Source of the DNA: Dactylonectria macrodidyma
Taxonomy: Eukaryota > Ascomycota > Sordariomycetes > Hypocreales > Nectriaceae
NCBI GenBank assembly: GCA_020744425.1
Contig: JAGMUV010000024.1
Coordinates: 992,001-1,056,000, forward strand
Length of the DNA stretch: 64,000 bases
Direction: 5' to 3'
Part shown: positions 54,657-64,000 of the stretch, piece after piece
How positions within the stretch are numbered: position 1 is the first letter of the stretch
How the letters are laid out: each line of letters starts with the position of its first letter
Program-made: the position numbers and the translations under genes
Notes under the pieces: model-generated
The model's input: only the letters and a program-made list of their open reading frames with translations
Databases searched by the model: none
Told to the model about the DNA's origin: nothing

Positions 54657-55669
54657 ATAGAAACGATTCGGATGACGGAAGGATACAAGGGAGGGACGCT
54701 TGGTGCTCATGTGGTGATATTATCGAAGAGGCCAGTGTACGTCGAGCTTCTAATTTAATAAATTGCCATCTCCCTCCCAATTAGCCAATGAAGAAACCCC
54801 AAGGCATTCATGATTCATATTGCAGGACTTGACTTTCTTGTCCAGGTGGGTGAGGACTTGTTGTTGGATCGCGCAGGGGTGTTGAATGCACTTGACAAAA
54901 AGGTTGTTCTGTATGGTTATTACAATAAAAGTACTTTCAAGACGTCTTATCTTTAAACATCGGCCTTGTAACTTCAATCCTAGCCATAACTTAATCATAA
55001 CGTTAAGAGGGAGCCATCGGTTCTTCTAACAGATAAATGCTGTAGGTAACGGGCATGATGATAACTGGCGCGCTGCTACTTGGCGGGCACGGTTCCCATA
55101 GTGAAGTTAATGAAATGGTACTTTGGAAAAGAGGAAAGTTCTAGCGCTGGAAATCATTGCAGATGCCACCTGAATTTGGGTCGTATAATTAGGTTATGTT
55201 GCAATGTCCCTCACACTATTCAGAGATTGGATAGCTCCTTTTTCAAGTGGTGGCTAGCAATGAAACATGGCGTCATACTTCGTCAGTCCGCCGCCACCAT
55301 GCCATCATCCTGATTTCGATGCTACACTTCCGCGCCTCGCCTTCTGATGCAACAATGAGCCATCAGGATGTCGCGGGTCACTGGAATCATTTGTTCTTGA
55401 TTACTTCTGTCTCAATAAACGACCTATTCCAGCCTCACATGTGCCCACTATCGCCAGGAGTATCGCATACCCGACCTGAGCGGCTGTGTGAAAATGTAAC
55501 AAAAAGTAATATATAAAACCACTTAAATAAGAAAAATACTCATAGACTTATTGCAGCCAACAGCTACCAGTACCTTTGCGCTGGGTCAAATTAGTATTGA
55601 CACCATAATGGACGAAACTAGGAATTCGACTTCTCCATAGTTAACTCCCATAGAGTTTTAAGAATTCTC
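54657..55669. other. Gap without recognised gene
   Basis: About 1 kb between two convergent 3' ends. Short open frames (55080-55516) have no recognised family. Confidence 0.5.
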
Positions 55670-57812
55670 TCAAGACTCAACCCCCGTTAAGATTTCCGTA
55701 TTCAACCTCTTCCATTTTGATCCCAAGCTCACAATCAATGCGACGCCAGCCGAAGCAATCACAAGTGCAAACACGACTTTAAGTCCGTCCATATACGCCT
55801 GAATGACAAATGGAATCTCAGTTGCGTCAAAAACATGCCGGATATCTGTTGCACCAGTGCGGATAAGCTGGGACTGCGGGACTTGGGGGGCCATCTCGTG
55901 CATCCGCTTCAGCATCGTTTGAACAAACGCGGCTTGGGCAGAGGCTACAAAAACCCAGAGTTAGTGAAGGAGATCTTGAATAGGGTTATGTTGCCGAAGT
56001 ATCCAATGTCTTCTTAGTCAACCCCGAGACTATTTGAGTCTCTGGTAGGTTCATAGTTTCCTCCTTCCACCGCAATAGATTGTAAATGACATAGAGAAAC
56101 GGAACAAAGTGTATGCTTACCAACAAGGAAAGCGCCTCCTGATGTTAGGAAAACTATCTCAAGTAGTTAATCTCAAGTTCGGTGCGATAACCATATCTCA
56201 AGAAAAAAAGGGTTTAGGGACTTACAAAGAAGGATAGCGGTCCTTGAAGATAAGTCGGACATATGTGATGTTCCCTGAGTGGCGATCATGGGAACTTGGA
56301 ATGCCGAACCCCATGCAAGTCCAGCGAGGACCTGGTAGCCAATCCATTTACTGCTACTGGTACCAATATCGAAAGTGTAGATCAGACCTGCCGCAACTGT
56401 TGCAACCGTTGCGCTAACAATTAAAATAGGCGTGTAAATCCCAGTTTTTGAGATAAAAACGCCTGACGCGATAGTACCAATAGTCACCCCAAGAATAAGT
56501 GGTACGTTGCGAACGCCAGACATTGTGGGCGAGACATTATCGACTGACTGAAAGTATATGGGGAGATAGTAGATCAGAATAACATAAGAGCCAGCAAAGA
56601 AGAAGGCAAACATAGATGAGATGTAGAGCGTCCGGTCCTTCATCAGACGAGGTGCCATCATTGATCGTTCGCCTTGGGACCATTCGAGCACCACAAATGC
56701 CCCTAGCATGAGCACAGCGCCTATAAAGAGTCCAATCACTTGGCTGGAATCCCAGGGATATTTGACATTTGCCCATTGAAAAGCTAGAAGAAGTGATATA
56801 GTGGCTCCCATGATCAGAGCCGTACCTAGAGGATCCATTTGCAGAAACTTCTCTCGGAGCGACGCAGGGGCCGGAATGGCCTGAGGTGGTGTAGAAAAGT
56901 ACAAGAGTATGATGGCAACCGACATACCTCCAATCGGTAGATTGATGTAGAAGCACCATCGCCAACTTATGTAATCGGTGAATGCACCACCTGGTTTGTG
57001 AGGATCAGCTCCCAAGTGCCCTTTCAGGTTTCGCAAGACAAAGACCATCTAATAAGCAAACAGACTAACCTATTAATGGCGCTACAACTGCAGCCACACC
57101 GTAAGTTGCCCCTAGAATGGCAGTGAGAATCGGACGTCGTGCTGGGCGAGCGCTGAAGCCGATAATGGTGTAAGCCCCCGAAGAGATGCCCGCGCTACCA
57201 ACGCCGGCAATGGCACGGCCTACGATTAGCACTGCGCTACTTGGAGCGACTCCACAGATAAGTGAGCCGACCTCGAATATTAGTATCGATATTAAAAAGC
57301 CGATCTTAAGTCGAAAGTATTTATATACCTTCCCCCCTGTTCGTAGTTAGTATAGGCCGCAAGTGATGTTCTGTTTTCAAAATGACGAATAGATGGAAAC
57401 CGAGATACTTACACGTTGACTGGAAGGCAGCAACACACATAAAAAAGGCCGAACCATACCAAGAGATGTCGTTCAGTTTCCGGAATTCGTCAGTGATCTT
57501 GGGTATGGCTGTGGCCACGATGGTCATGTCGACAACGACGAGAAAGACGCTTAGAACCAGGGAAGTCGTCACGAAGAACAGACGAATGCCTGTCGGATAC
57601 TCGTATTGTATGTTGTTATTGGCATTGTCGCCATTGGTGATGGTTTCGTTCGTTGGGCCGCCAATACTTGCGTCTTTCTCCTCCCTTGCGATGTGATCGA
57701 TTCGATTTTTGGGCATAGTTCCCTCATTTGTTACCGCAGAGTGGCTAGGAGAAGAGGTAAAGTTAAGTTCCTTCTCCATATTGGAGGGAGATGCACCGGC
57801 TTCCGAGCTCAT
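55670..57812 (-). CDS. MFS exporter, DHA2 (14-helix) type
   Basis: Five exons (57413-57812, 57070-57336, 56226-56990, 56121-56153, 55670-55944); introns 76, 79, 72 and 176 nt; phases close, 579 residues. Landmarks: a long polar cytosolic N-terminus (about residues 1-75), [87 protein letters not shown] and [20 protein letters not shown]. These define the fungal toxin/multidrug efflux group, like trichothecene or HC-toxin pumps in general design. Exon 4 is only 33 nt, restoring [20 protein letters not shown]. It exports toxic or self-made compounds at the plasma membrane; no biosynthetic core enzyme is nearby, so the substrate is open. Confidence 0.9.
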
Positions 57813-58921
57813 TGTGCACGCATTAAATCCAAGAGGAGACAGGCACGCGTGTTGAATACGGGATATTTGAAGTGGAGGGGATAGGAATTAGAAGAGTGAT
57901 GCTAATGCACTGTATTACCCCGACCGCGAAGCTGCTTGCCGCCTTAAATAGCTCGGCCGCTCTCAAGCAAGCCACATCAACACGTGCAAAGGGATGGCGA
58001 GTCCCAACTACCACACCATTGTTGACTCTTCTACCTGGAGGAGCTTTTCAGGTCCCCAAAATTTCTGACATGACAGCCTTTAACGTTTAAACTATCATCA
58101 AACCCGCATAATACGGGTATTGTTAGATGTGATTTATCTACGAGAGGGATTTCTTGAGATACTGTACGTTACACAAACCGCCAGGAAGATGCTCAAGGCT
58201 GGCGTGTATATGGAGTACCACAGCTGTGATTACATGTGATTCACCTTAAGGAGGATCTTGGTGGGGTGGTATGCCTTACGCAAACCTTGATGAAGATGCT
58301 GTGTGATGGACGAGGTGCAAGTCAAGAGAACCAATAGCCAACCAACCAGAATGTGGCTTGGTATGACTGTGAGTGATGTGTCCGCAATAACTGACCAATG
58401 AAAAGGCAGAGTGAATACATGAACGCCATTTCCTCTCCTGATGATCCGATTCCTCCGATTCAATGCATAAGGCTGACACCGGAAGCAGTTGATTGGAAAG
58501 CTCGGTACTTGCCGCAGACGTACGCTCACAAAGCCTGACTGTGCTACTAGAGGGGACGTAAGAGCATAAGAGAGTGACATTCCTCACCTAGCGGCTTGGA
58601 CTGAAGGAAATCCGATGAGGATTGGAAGCCTACCATGCTGTGTTCTCAGAATTCCCCGTACCCCTTTGGTACTGAGTATGGCTTCTCTTATACTTACTCC
58701 AGCCGCAATAATTTCGAGCAAGTGACAAGGCTATTTGCTGTACGCGTCTCAGTAGTTGTGATTCCTGTCACATGAACAGCGCTGTAAGTGTGAAACCGAT
58801 TTAACGACTGCGCTGAAAGCCTCGCCATATCGTTTGCACGTGTCGTAACAGGTTCCATAACCTGAGCTGACTTTAGATGTGGAGTATGAAATTTCACCTG
58901 GCCGAGAGGGTGGAATGTTAA
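57813..58921. other. Gap: promoter of the DHA2 exporter and HET 3' flank
   Basis: About 1.1 kb; the part next to 57812 holds the exporter promoter. Overlapping open frames at 58230-58587 match no family. No repeat found. Confidence 0.5.
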
Positions 58922-60997
58922 CTAAATGATCTTGACGTGTTGCTTCACACCATCGGTCTCCCATGTCGCTTCCGTGTTCGCAATGACTCCCACTCGTTCA
59001 TATGTCGGCTCCTCTTCTGAAACCCGCCTTAAAGCGAGCCAGTAGAAGCTCTCAGCAGACCGAAGGATCTTTGCGCAATAGAGCTTTTCATCTTTTCTCC
59101 AGCGCCAATTCCCCTCTGCATCACCCAGTCGATGATCTGGCCAAAACTGCACAGGCGTCTCCTTTCCGGGCTTTGCCATGAACAATCCTTTCTCCGGTAC
59201 GTTCATACCTTTTTCGATTGCCTTGCTTACAAGCATCCACGGCTTTCTCGAGGAACCGACTTCAAACCCCAGCGACGCTTCCACCACCTCGGCCGACAAG
59301 GTGATATACGACTCCCCGAAGAGTACCTGGCCCCTCTCATCCTTCCCCACCGGGACGCATTGAACCTCCTCCACGCCTGCGAATAGTTCGGGGACCTCCC
59401 ACTTCCTATACGGTCCGTATAAGGGTAAGAGAAACCTCACAGGGCAGTTTAGTGTTGCCCACGACCACGACGGTGCGACCCTGGGTTCGGTGACAAATGG
59501 AGGCACGTCCCCTGAATCTTGCCTTTCCCACAGCAGCCCAAGCGGGAGCGTCTCTTCCCACAGACCGGCGCAATACTTCATCCCGAGGGCATCAACCATC
59601 TCCGCCGCGATGCCCGACAGGGCTGGCAAGCGATCCGTCGGAAATGTCAATGCCCTGCTGGTATAGTCTCCGACCATGTCCGCCCAGCGCGACAGCAGCT
59701 TCTCCTTCCTCTTCGTGTCATCGACCCGGGCACTAGTCTTGCCGATGTGCAGTGCCGCATAGTGCGATATCTTGTCCGGGAGCTCGTTGGACGTGTCGCG
59801 GTTCATGTAACCGCCCATGTTTTGTGCGTTCGACCACTTCATGCTGCCACATTCGCAGTCCACGTCCTGCATGCATTCCCAGAAAACCTCCTGCGGGCCG
59901 AAGTGTAGCACACGGGGAGACAGAAGTCGCTCTTGGTACACCCAGGCCCGGGTGAGCAGCGGAAACGGTTGGACCGTGTGCTGGTAAGAGAACCGTCCCT
60001 TCTCGGGATGCTGGAACTTGAAGCGCAGGTTGAGACGGATTTCTTGGCGGAGCTTGGTCGCGGCAGGGAAGAGGACGGCGAGGGGGTCATCTCCATCGGC
60101 GGCGGGAGCTTGCACGTTGACTCCCTGATCGGACCGGTAGCAGCCGCTGCTCGAGGACGACGAACACGTCCCGGCTACGGTTACCCATGAATTGCGATAG
60201 ACGGCGGCCATGCTGCTGGCTTCCATCTCCCAGTCCTCTGCGCTGTCTTGGATAATACAGAGGGAGTCGATCCACAGATATCGAACCCCAAGCCGTCGCG
60301 AAACCTTGACCACATCCTGGAAGGTTTTGGGCAACTGGTCGAACAGGATGCCAGCCTTGTGATCCTCCAACGTGGCCGTGGTAGTCAGGAGAGGCTGCTG
60401 ATCTTCGCCCCAGCAATGAGACAATGCGATATAGCGGTCTTTTTGGTCGGGCGACGGCTCCACGAGCTTGACATCTGTAGGGGGACCCTCCAGATCCTCT
60501 CCTAGGTAAAGTATTCGCGTGGGCAGTTCAGCTGGCTCACCGTTGCCACAAAGCGGATGCTCTTCCGAGCACGTCCGAATCCACCAATACATCCGCCCAT
60601 AGCTCACATCGGATGAAGTATCCCCTGTCGGCTTGTACGGGCGGCTGTCACCCTCTTTGTAGAATTCGTACTGGAAATCCACGTCTTTTAGGTCTGGCCG
60701 GTGCCCTAATGGGCCATTGGAATCGGCGTACACGATCATGTCGTTGGGGTTCTTGAAGCGGATGACAGCATCCTCTCCCAACCTGGCCGCGACGTCCGGA
60801 TCCAGCCGAAGCAGGCCCTGATTCAGAAGTGAGCAGTATGGGCACCCGTCATCCGCATCTGTCTGCAGTTGAGAAACACCGGACCACCTCTCCTGGCGCC
60901 GAGCGCTACACGTGAAGCAGTCCTGGTCTCCAACGAAATTCATTTTCCTCAAAGAATATTTGAACGACAGCTCTTGCAGATATCTGGAGCGTTCCAT
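58922..60997 (-). CDS. HET-domain protein, intact
   Basis: Intronless, 691 residues from ATG 60997. The N-terminal part has two CxxC pairs (CFTC at 27-30, CPYC at 52-55) as in many HET proteins. The HET domain runs from about residue 189: YIALSHCWGEDQQPLLT, LPKTFQDVVKVSRRLGVRYL, WIDSLCIIQDS, and the AVYRNSWVTVAGT block near 265-280. Further family blocks are LLTRAWVYQERLLSPRVLHF and VFWECMQ. The C-terminal half (PSWSWATLNCPVRF onward) is the usual variable region. HET proteins trigger cell death when incompatible hyphae fuse; most, including this subtype, have no proven partner. No break is visible, in contrast with the relic at 43 kb. Confidence 0.93.
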   Translation of the reverse strand: MERSRYLQELSFKYSLRKMNFVGDQDCFTCSARRQERWSGVSQLQTDADDGCPYCSLLNQGLLRLDPDVAARLGEDAVIRFKNPNDMIVYADSNGPLGHRPDLKDVDFQYEFYKEGDSRPYKPTGDTSSDVSYGRMYWWIRTCSEEHPLCGNGEPAELPTRILYLGEDLEGPPTDVKLVEPSPDQKDRYIALSHCWGEDQQPLLTTTATLEDHKAGILFDQLPKTFQDVVKVSRRLGVRYLWIDSLCIIQDSAEDWEMEASSMAAVYRNSWVTVAGTCSSSSSSGCYRSDQGVNVQAPAADGDDPLAVLFPAATKLRQEIRLNLRFKFQHPEKGRFSYQHTVQPFPLLTRAWVYQERLLSPRVLHFGPQEVFWECMQDVDCECGSMKWSNAQNMGGYMNRDTSNELPDKISHYAALHIGKTSARVDDTKRKEKLLSRWADMVGDYTSRALTFPTDRLPALSGIAAEMVDALGMKYCAGLWEETLPLGLLWERQDSGDVPPFVTEPRVAPSWSWATLNCPVRFLLPLYGPYRKWEVPELFAGVEEVQCVPVGKDERGQVLFGESYITLSAEVVEASLGFEVGSSRKPWMLVSKAIEKGMNVPEKGLFMAKPGKETPVQFWPDHRLGDAEGNWRWRKDEKLYCAKILRSAESFYWLALRRVSEEEPTYERVGVIANTEATWETDGVKQHVKII

Positions 60998-61679
60998 CAG
61001 TCAACTTGGAATTCTTCTGGATCCAGTTAGAGTAGGGGCATATACCGGCAGCCACGGAACTTTGAGAGGGCTATAAGATTAGAAGCTGGGCAGTTGCTGT
61101 AAGCCTCTGGTAATACAATGCTATGCGCTTCTGGGGCTATCGTGGTTAATGTACCCGACAAGGGAGAAGAACCATAGTTAAAACAAGCGAGGGAGTCCTT
61201 GGTGAGATAACCAGCCTATTTATATAGCCCACCAGTTCACACCCTATCCCCGCATTTAAATAGCTTCTGAAGTGCTCCGTACTCTCAATTGAGTTTAACC
61301 TGAGCTGTGCCTCTTTGCAACTGCTTGCATTATTAGCGCTACCTGGGTCTCACATAGTAAGACGGAGGAACTCACGCAGCTTGCTTATCTAAATTTCGCA
61401 AAGCTAAGCTATTAATAGGCAAAAACCGGCCCCACCAATCTATCCCGCACCACCTGGTCTCCAGTCTCCGCCTGTTATTTTACTAAAAGAATATACATAA
61501 GTAAAAGTATATAGCAGTTATATGCTATATGTAAGCTGAGGCTGAGAAAAATAGGGCCCCCTCCAGTGCTTGACACAGGCTGTGACAAGAATAGTTTTAG
61601 TAATTATGAAGAAGCTAATGGCTATTACTAAATCAGAACCTTGCATTAAATACAAAGCTATATATAAGTGAAGCTTTGT
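60998..61679. other. HET promoter region and AT-rich stretch
   Basis: About 680 bases. A TATA-like element (TATATAAATA on the minus strand, 61217-61226) lies about 220 bases before the HET ATG. From 61480 to 61670 the sequence is AT-rich with TATA-type repeats. No gene recognised. Confidence 0.45.
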
Positions 61680-62640
61680 GCCTTATAATGCACAAACTGT
61701 GCCTAATTCAGCAGCATACTCAGATCCTCTGCACACACTGCAAGGATCCGAGAAAGGCAAGCTAAGGTGCCTATCTTGTGCGCTGCTCACGCTAAACTAC
61801 TACTCTGGCTGGAGCCCATTTATTGCAAAGATTGTCGAAATGAAAGTGGTACTTAAGCTAAAGAGGTTGAAAATTTTCGACACGCGATGGGTAATAACAA
61901 CCAGGGCGACATAACAAGCCATTGTGCACTTCATTGGGTTTTTCACCGGACTCGAGAATCTCTACCTATATTTCGACGGATCATGCAATCCCTTAGGACT
62001 GTTAAATACAGAATGCCTCGGCCTTATTATCGAACCGACACATTTGGTAAGGGCTACTTAACCTAGTGATCCATAAGGACTTCCTCTTCCATCATAGTCT
62101 AAAAATTGCTCATCTGTTCTTCTTTTTGAGACCCATGCTCCTTCTATTTGTCTTGGAAACCTGTTTGAAGACCCTTCACTTCCGCGTAGGGGTTTTCCTG
62201 GGCGACCTTAGATGGTCGTGGGTGTGGGAAGAGGTCGGGAAGTCAGAGTGTCAGCTGCAAGGGGGTCCCCAGGGGGGCGCGGTTGGGTGTATTACTGCTT
62301 TAAGAGCATTACTGAAAGACCTGAGATAACAGGAACCCTTGGGTTTTAGAAAAATATTTCAATCCCAGCCAAGTTTCTATGCCTTCATAAAGTAGGCTTT
62401 TCGTCCCGAAAGCATATTCTCACTTCTCATCATTGCAGTGGGCGACTTCTCAATTGGATGCGGCCAACCCGAAAGCTACTTCAGCATATATCGCACTGAA
62501 GAAGGGTGCCTGGCTATCCTCAACGAGAGAGACGCGAGATTGAATCCGGACCTAGATGACTATCGGGAATTTCTAGAATCCTGCGCCCCCTCGAATTTAA
62601 TCTCTTCAGTCTTTCAGCGAACCACGATAGTGCTGATAGA
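61680..62640 (+). pseudogene. Probable relic of a fungal F-box-type protein
   Basis: Broken pieces read, in order, LNYYSGWSPFI..., FIGFFTGLENLYLYFDGS (61936-61985), and, after frame changes, VGDFSIGCGQPESYFSIYRT followed by LDDYREFLESCAPS (62437-62600). These recall the C-terminal part of fungal F-box or LRR-like hypothetical proteins, which have a GLEDLYL segment, a GDFSYGGR-like segment and an acidic LE-CP segment. Stops between them rule out one intact frame. The assignment rests on remembered family patterns and is moderate. Confidence 0.45.
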
Positions 62641-63049
62641 TACAAGGCAATCACGAACAACCGACTTTAGAATATTACTTTCGTTTAGACAGCCCACGCG
62701 CAGCGCTCTCTTCTAACGACATAACCCCATCATCTAATCGTAGCTAAGTGAAGCACAACTGGGTATGGGGGGCAACCGGGAAGGAGTCAACCGTAAATGA
62801 TATCCATTATATAAAGAGCAGATATTAAGTCTACTGCATCAGGATCATCAACTGACAGGTCAATTTTACGACTCCATCTCTCCTGTCACGACATTAACTT
62901 AGCCCGCCCACACCAAATAGCAATGCTGGCACACGAATAACGGCTATCCGACACAGAGGGCAGGGCTATCTGGGAGATCAAAACGCATAGCAGTTTCACC
63001 TCGGCCCCTAACAGCAGTTGCTTAAAAGACCCCCATCAACTAGTGGAAT

Positions 63050-63500
63050 CAATGTCGGTATATAAAAGACTAACTGTTAGACCCTCATTAGATAGGAAAT
63101 AACAAGAGTCTTTCAGCACCATGATCTAGCGGAGGATATCGAGACCTAGGCCTCAGAGCCTCCCTAGTCTGCCCAAAGGAACTAGACCTCCCTCACCCAA
63201 CACTACACAACCTGCTGGCCGCAAGGTCAGGGCACGGCGATTTCGACTGGTACCATCGCCGTTTTAAACATAAAGACAACCAACGCGGCTCCTGTGGAGG
63301 GCTTCGGGTCCCGGAGCATCTCATCTACTGCCGGAAGACCTAACAGCAGCAGCCGTAGCAGCATTGGCCGGTGTTCAAGCCCAAACCCAAGCCCAAGAGC
63401 CCAAGTGACTCTTGTCTACGCTTGTTAACTAGCCATCAGGACTACCCGGCTTTCCTGAACACCACTGGGCTCTTCAAGACAATCTGCCCAGCGTCTCTCA
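63050..63500 (+). mobile_element. 3' end of a Tad-like LINE retrotransposon (relic)
   Basis: From 63137 a frame reads YRDLGLRASLVCPKELDLPH, PTLHNLLAARSGHGDFDWYH, RRFKHKDNQ and then VPEHLIYCRKT to TAA 63341-63343. This is the characteristic C-terminal tail of fungal Tad1/Mg-type non-LTR elements: the LLAARSGHGDF block after RNase H, then a CxC..H..C zinc knuckle (SCGG, EHLIYC). After the stop, further family-like text continues in pieces (DYPAFLNTTGLFKTICP near 63440-63490). Upstream (62900-63060) only broken fragments remain, and no reverse transcriptase was found, so this is a truncated and decayed copy. Confidence 0.75.
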
Positions 63501-64000
63501 ACGACTTCAAACCTTGACTTCGAGAGCTTGTAAATAGAAACAGAGCGACAAATGAAGGAGCCCACGGGCGCGGATACCAACCTTTCCTAGCTACTAGGCC
63601 AGAAGTGTAGGATATCCTAGATAGTCTTCTGCACGCCACATGCTCCTTGGGTGACTGGAGCGCCTTGCGCTCCCTTGGCGTTAAATAAATCTCTCTCTCT
63701 TTCATTATCATCTCCATCACTCGCAAGTCTAGCTCTTCCGCCTTCATTAATATGGTATTTTATATCAAGTGAGGTAGGTGCTGTTGAGGGGATGTCCAGG
63801 TCTACATACTTTTACTGGCGAGCGTTGGGTTTATTGACCTGGCAGAGCTGAGGTTCTGTGTGGCTATGGATTTGGCTTCAAACCTGCCTCGATTTGAGAC
63901 CGAGTATACTATTCTGGATGATTAGACACAGGTACATCGCCATGCGCCATTTCGCCATTATCTGTGCCACATGCATCGGGATGTTCAAGCGCACCCAACG
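63501..64000. other. Right end of window, no gene recognised
   Basis: About 500 bases downstream of the LINE fragment. A (CT)n-like stretch lies near 63690-63702. Open frames of 66-101 codons show no family motif. Confidence 0.45.

Noticed and set aside
7905..64000. tRNA and 5S rRNA genes
   Set aside because: I looked by eye for GGTTCGA-type B boxes with matching A boxes on both strands and found none convincing; a tRNA scan would be decisive.

Overview
The window looks like nuclear DNA of a filamentous ascomycete, most likely a plant-associated Sordariomycete. The signs are short introns of about 46-118 nt with GT..AG ends and CTAAC/CTGAC-like branch points, genes on both strands without operons, and typical fungal families: Zn(II)2Cys6 regulators, HET proteins, PTH11-type receptors, CFEM and LysM proteins, and many MFS transporters. 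I read exon boundaries by eye. Where family motifs and reading phase close across a junction I give exact coordinates; they remain predictions without transcript data.

Layout. 1-8 kb: the 3' part of a large fungal hypothetical gene, a broken GH3 beta-glucosidase, an NmrA-like NAD(P)-binding protein and a glutathione S-transferase. 8.7-17 kb: two Zn2Cys6 regulators flank a divergent pair, a duplicated-cupin protein and an ABM-like protein with a zinc ribbon. 17-30 kb: a damaged sugar transporter, a C2H2 zinc-finger stub, an MFS drug-type transporter with a problematic 5' end, a secreted GH31 alpha-glucosidase and an eight-exon sugar transporter. 30-38 kb: a PAL/HAL-type aromatic amino acid lyase with an unclear 5' end and a PTH11-type receptor with an N-terminal CFEM domain. 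38-45 kb: a decayed sugar-transporter relic, a SUKH (SMI1/KNR4) protein divergent from an F-box protein, a zinc-cluster stub and a long HET-domain relic. 46-58 kb: a second PTH11-like membrane protein, a LysM plus chitin-binding secreted protein, a relic of a Baeyer-Villiger-type monooxygenase, a sugar transporter, a small CFEM secreted protein and a DHA2-type exporter. 58.9-64 kb: an intact HET-domain gene, then an F-box-like relic and the 3' end of a Tad-like LINE.

How it fits together. Three themes recur: sugar acquisition (GH3, GH31, four sugar transporters or remnants), sensing and host or chitin interaction at the cell surface (two PTH11-like proteins, CFEM protein, LysM-CBM18 protein), and detoxification or specialised metabolism (GST, NmrA-like, cupin, ABM, monooxygenase relic, two drug-type MFS). 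I see no complete biosynthetic cluster, since there is no PKS, NRPS or terpene synthase. The most striking property is the density of broken genes (at least eight relics plus three further loci with disrupted or unclear frames), which points to a dispensable, fast-decaying accessory region. I found no tRNA, rRNA, CRISPR array or clearly new defence or regulatory system.
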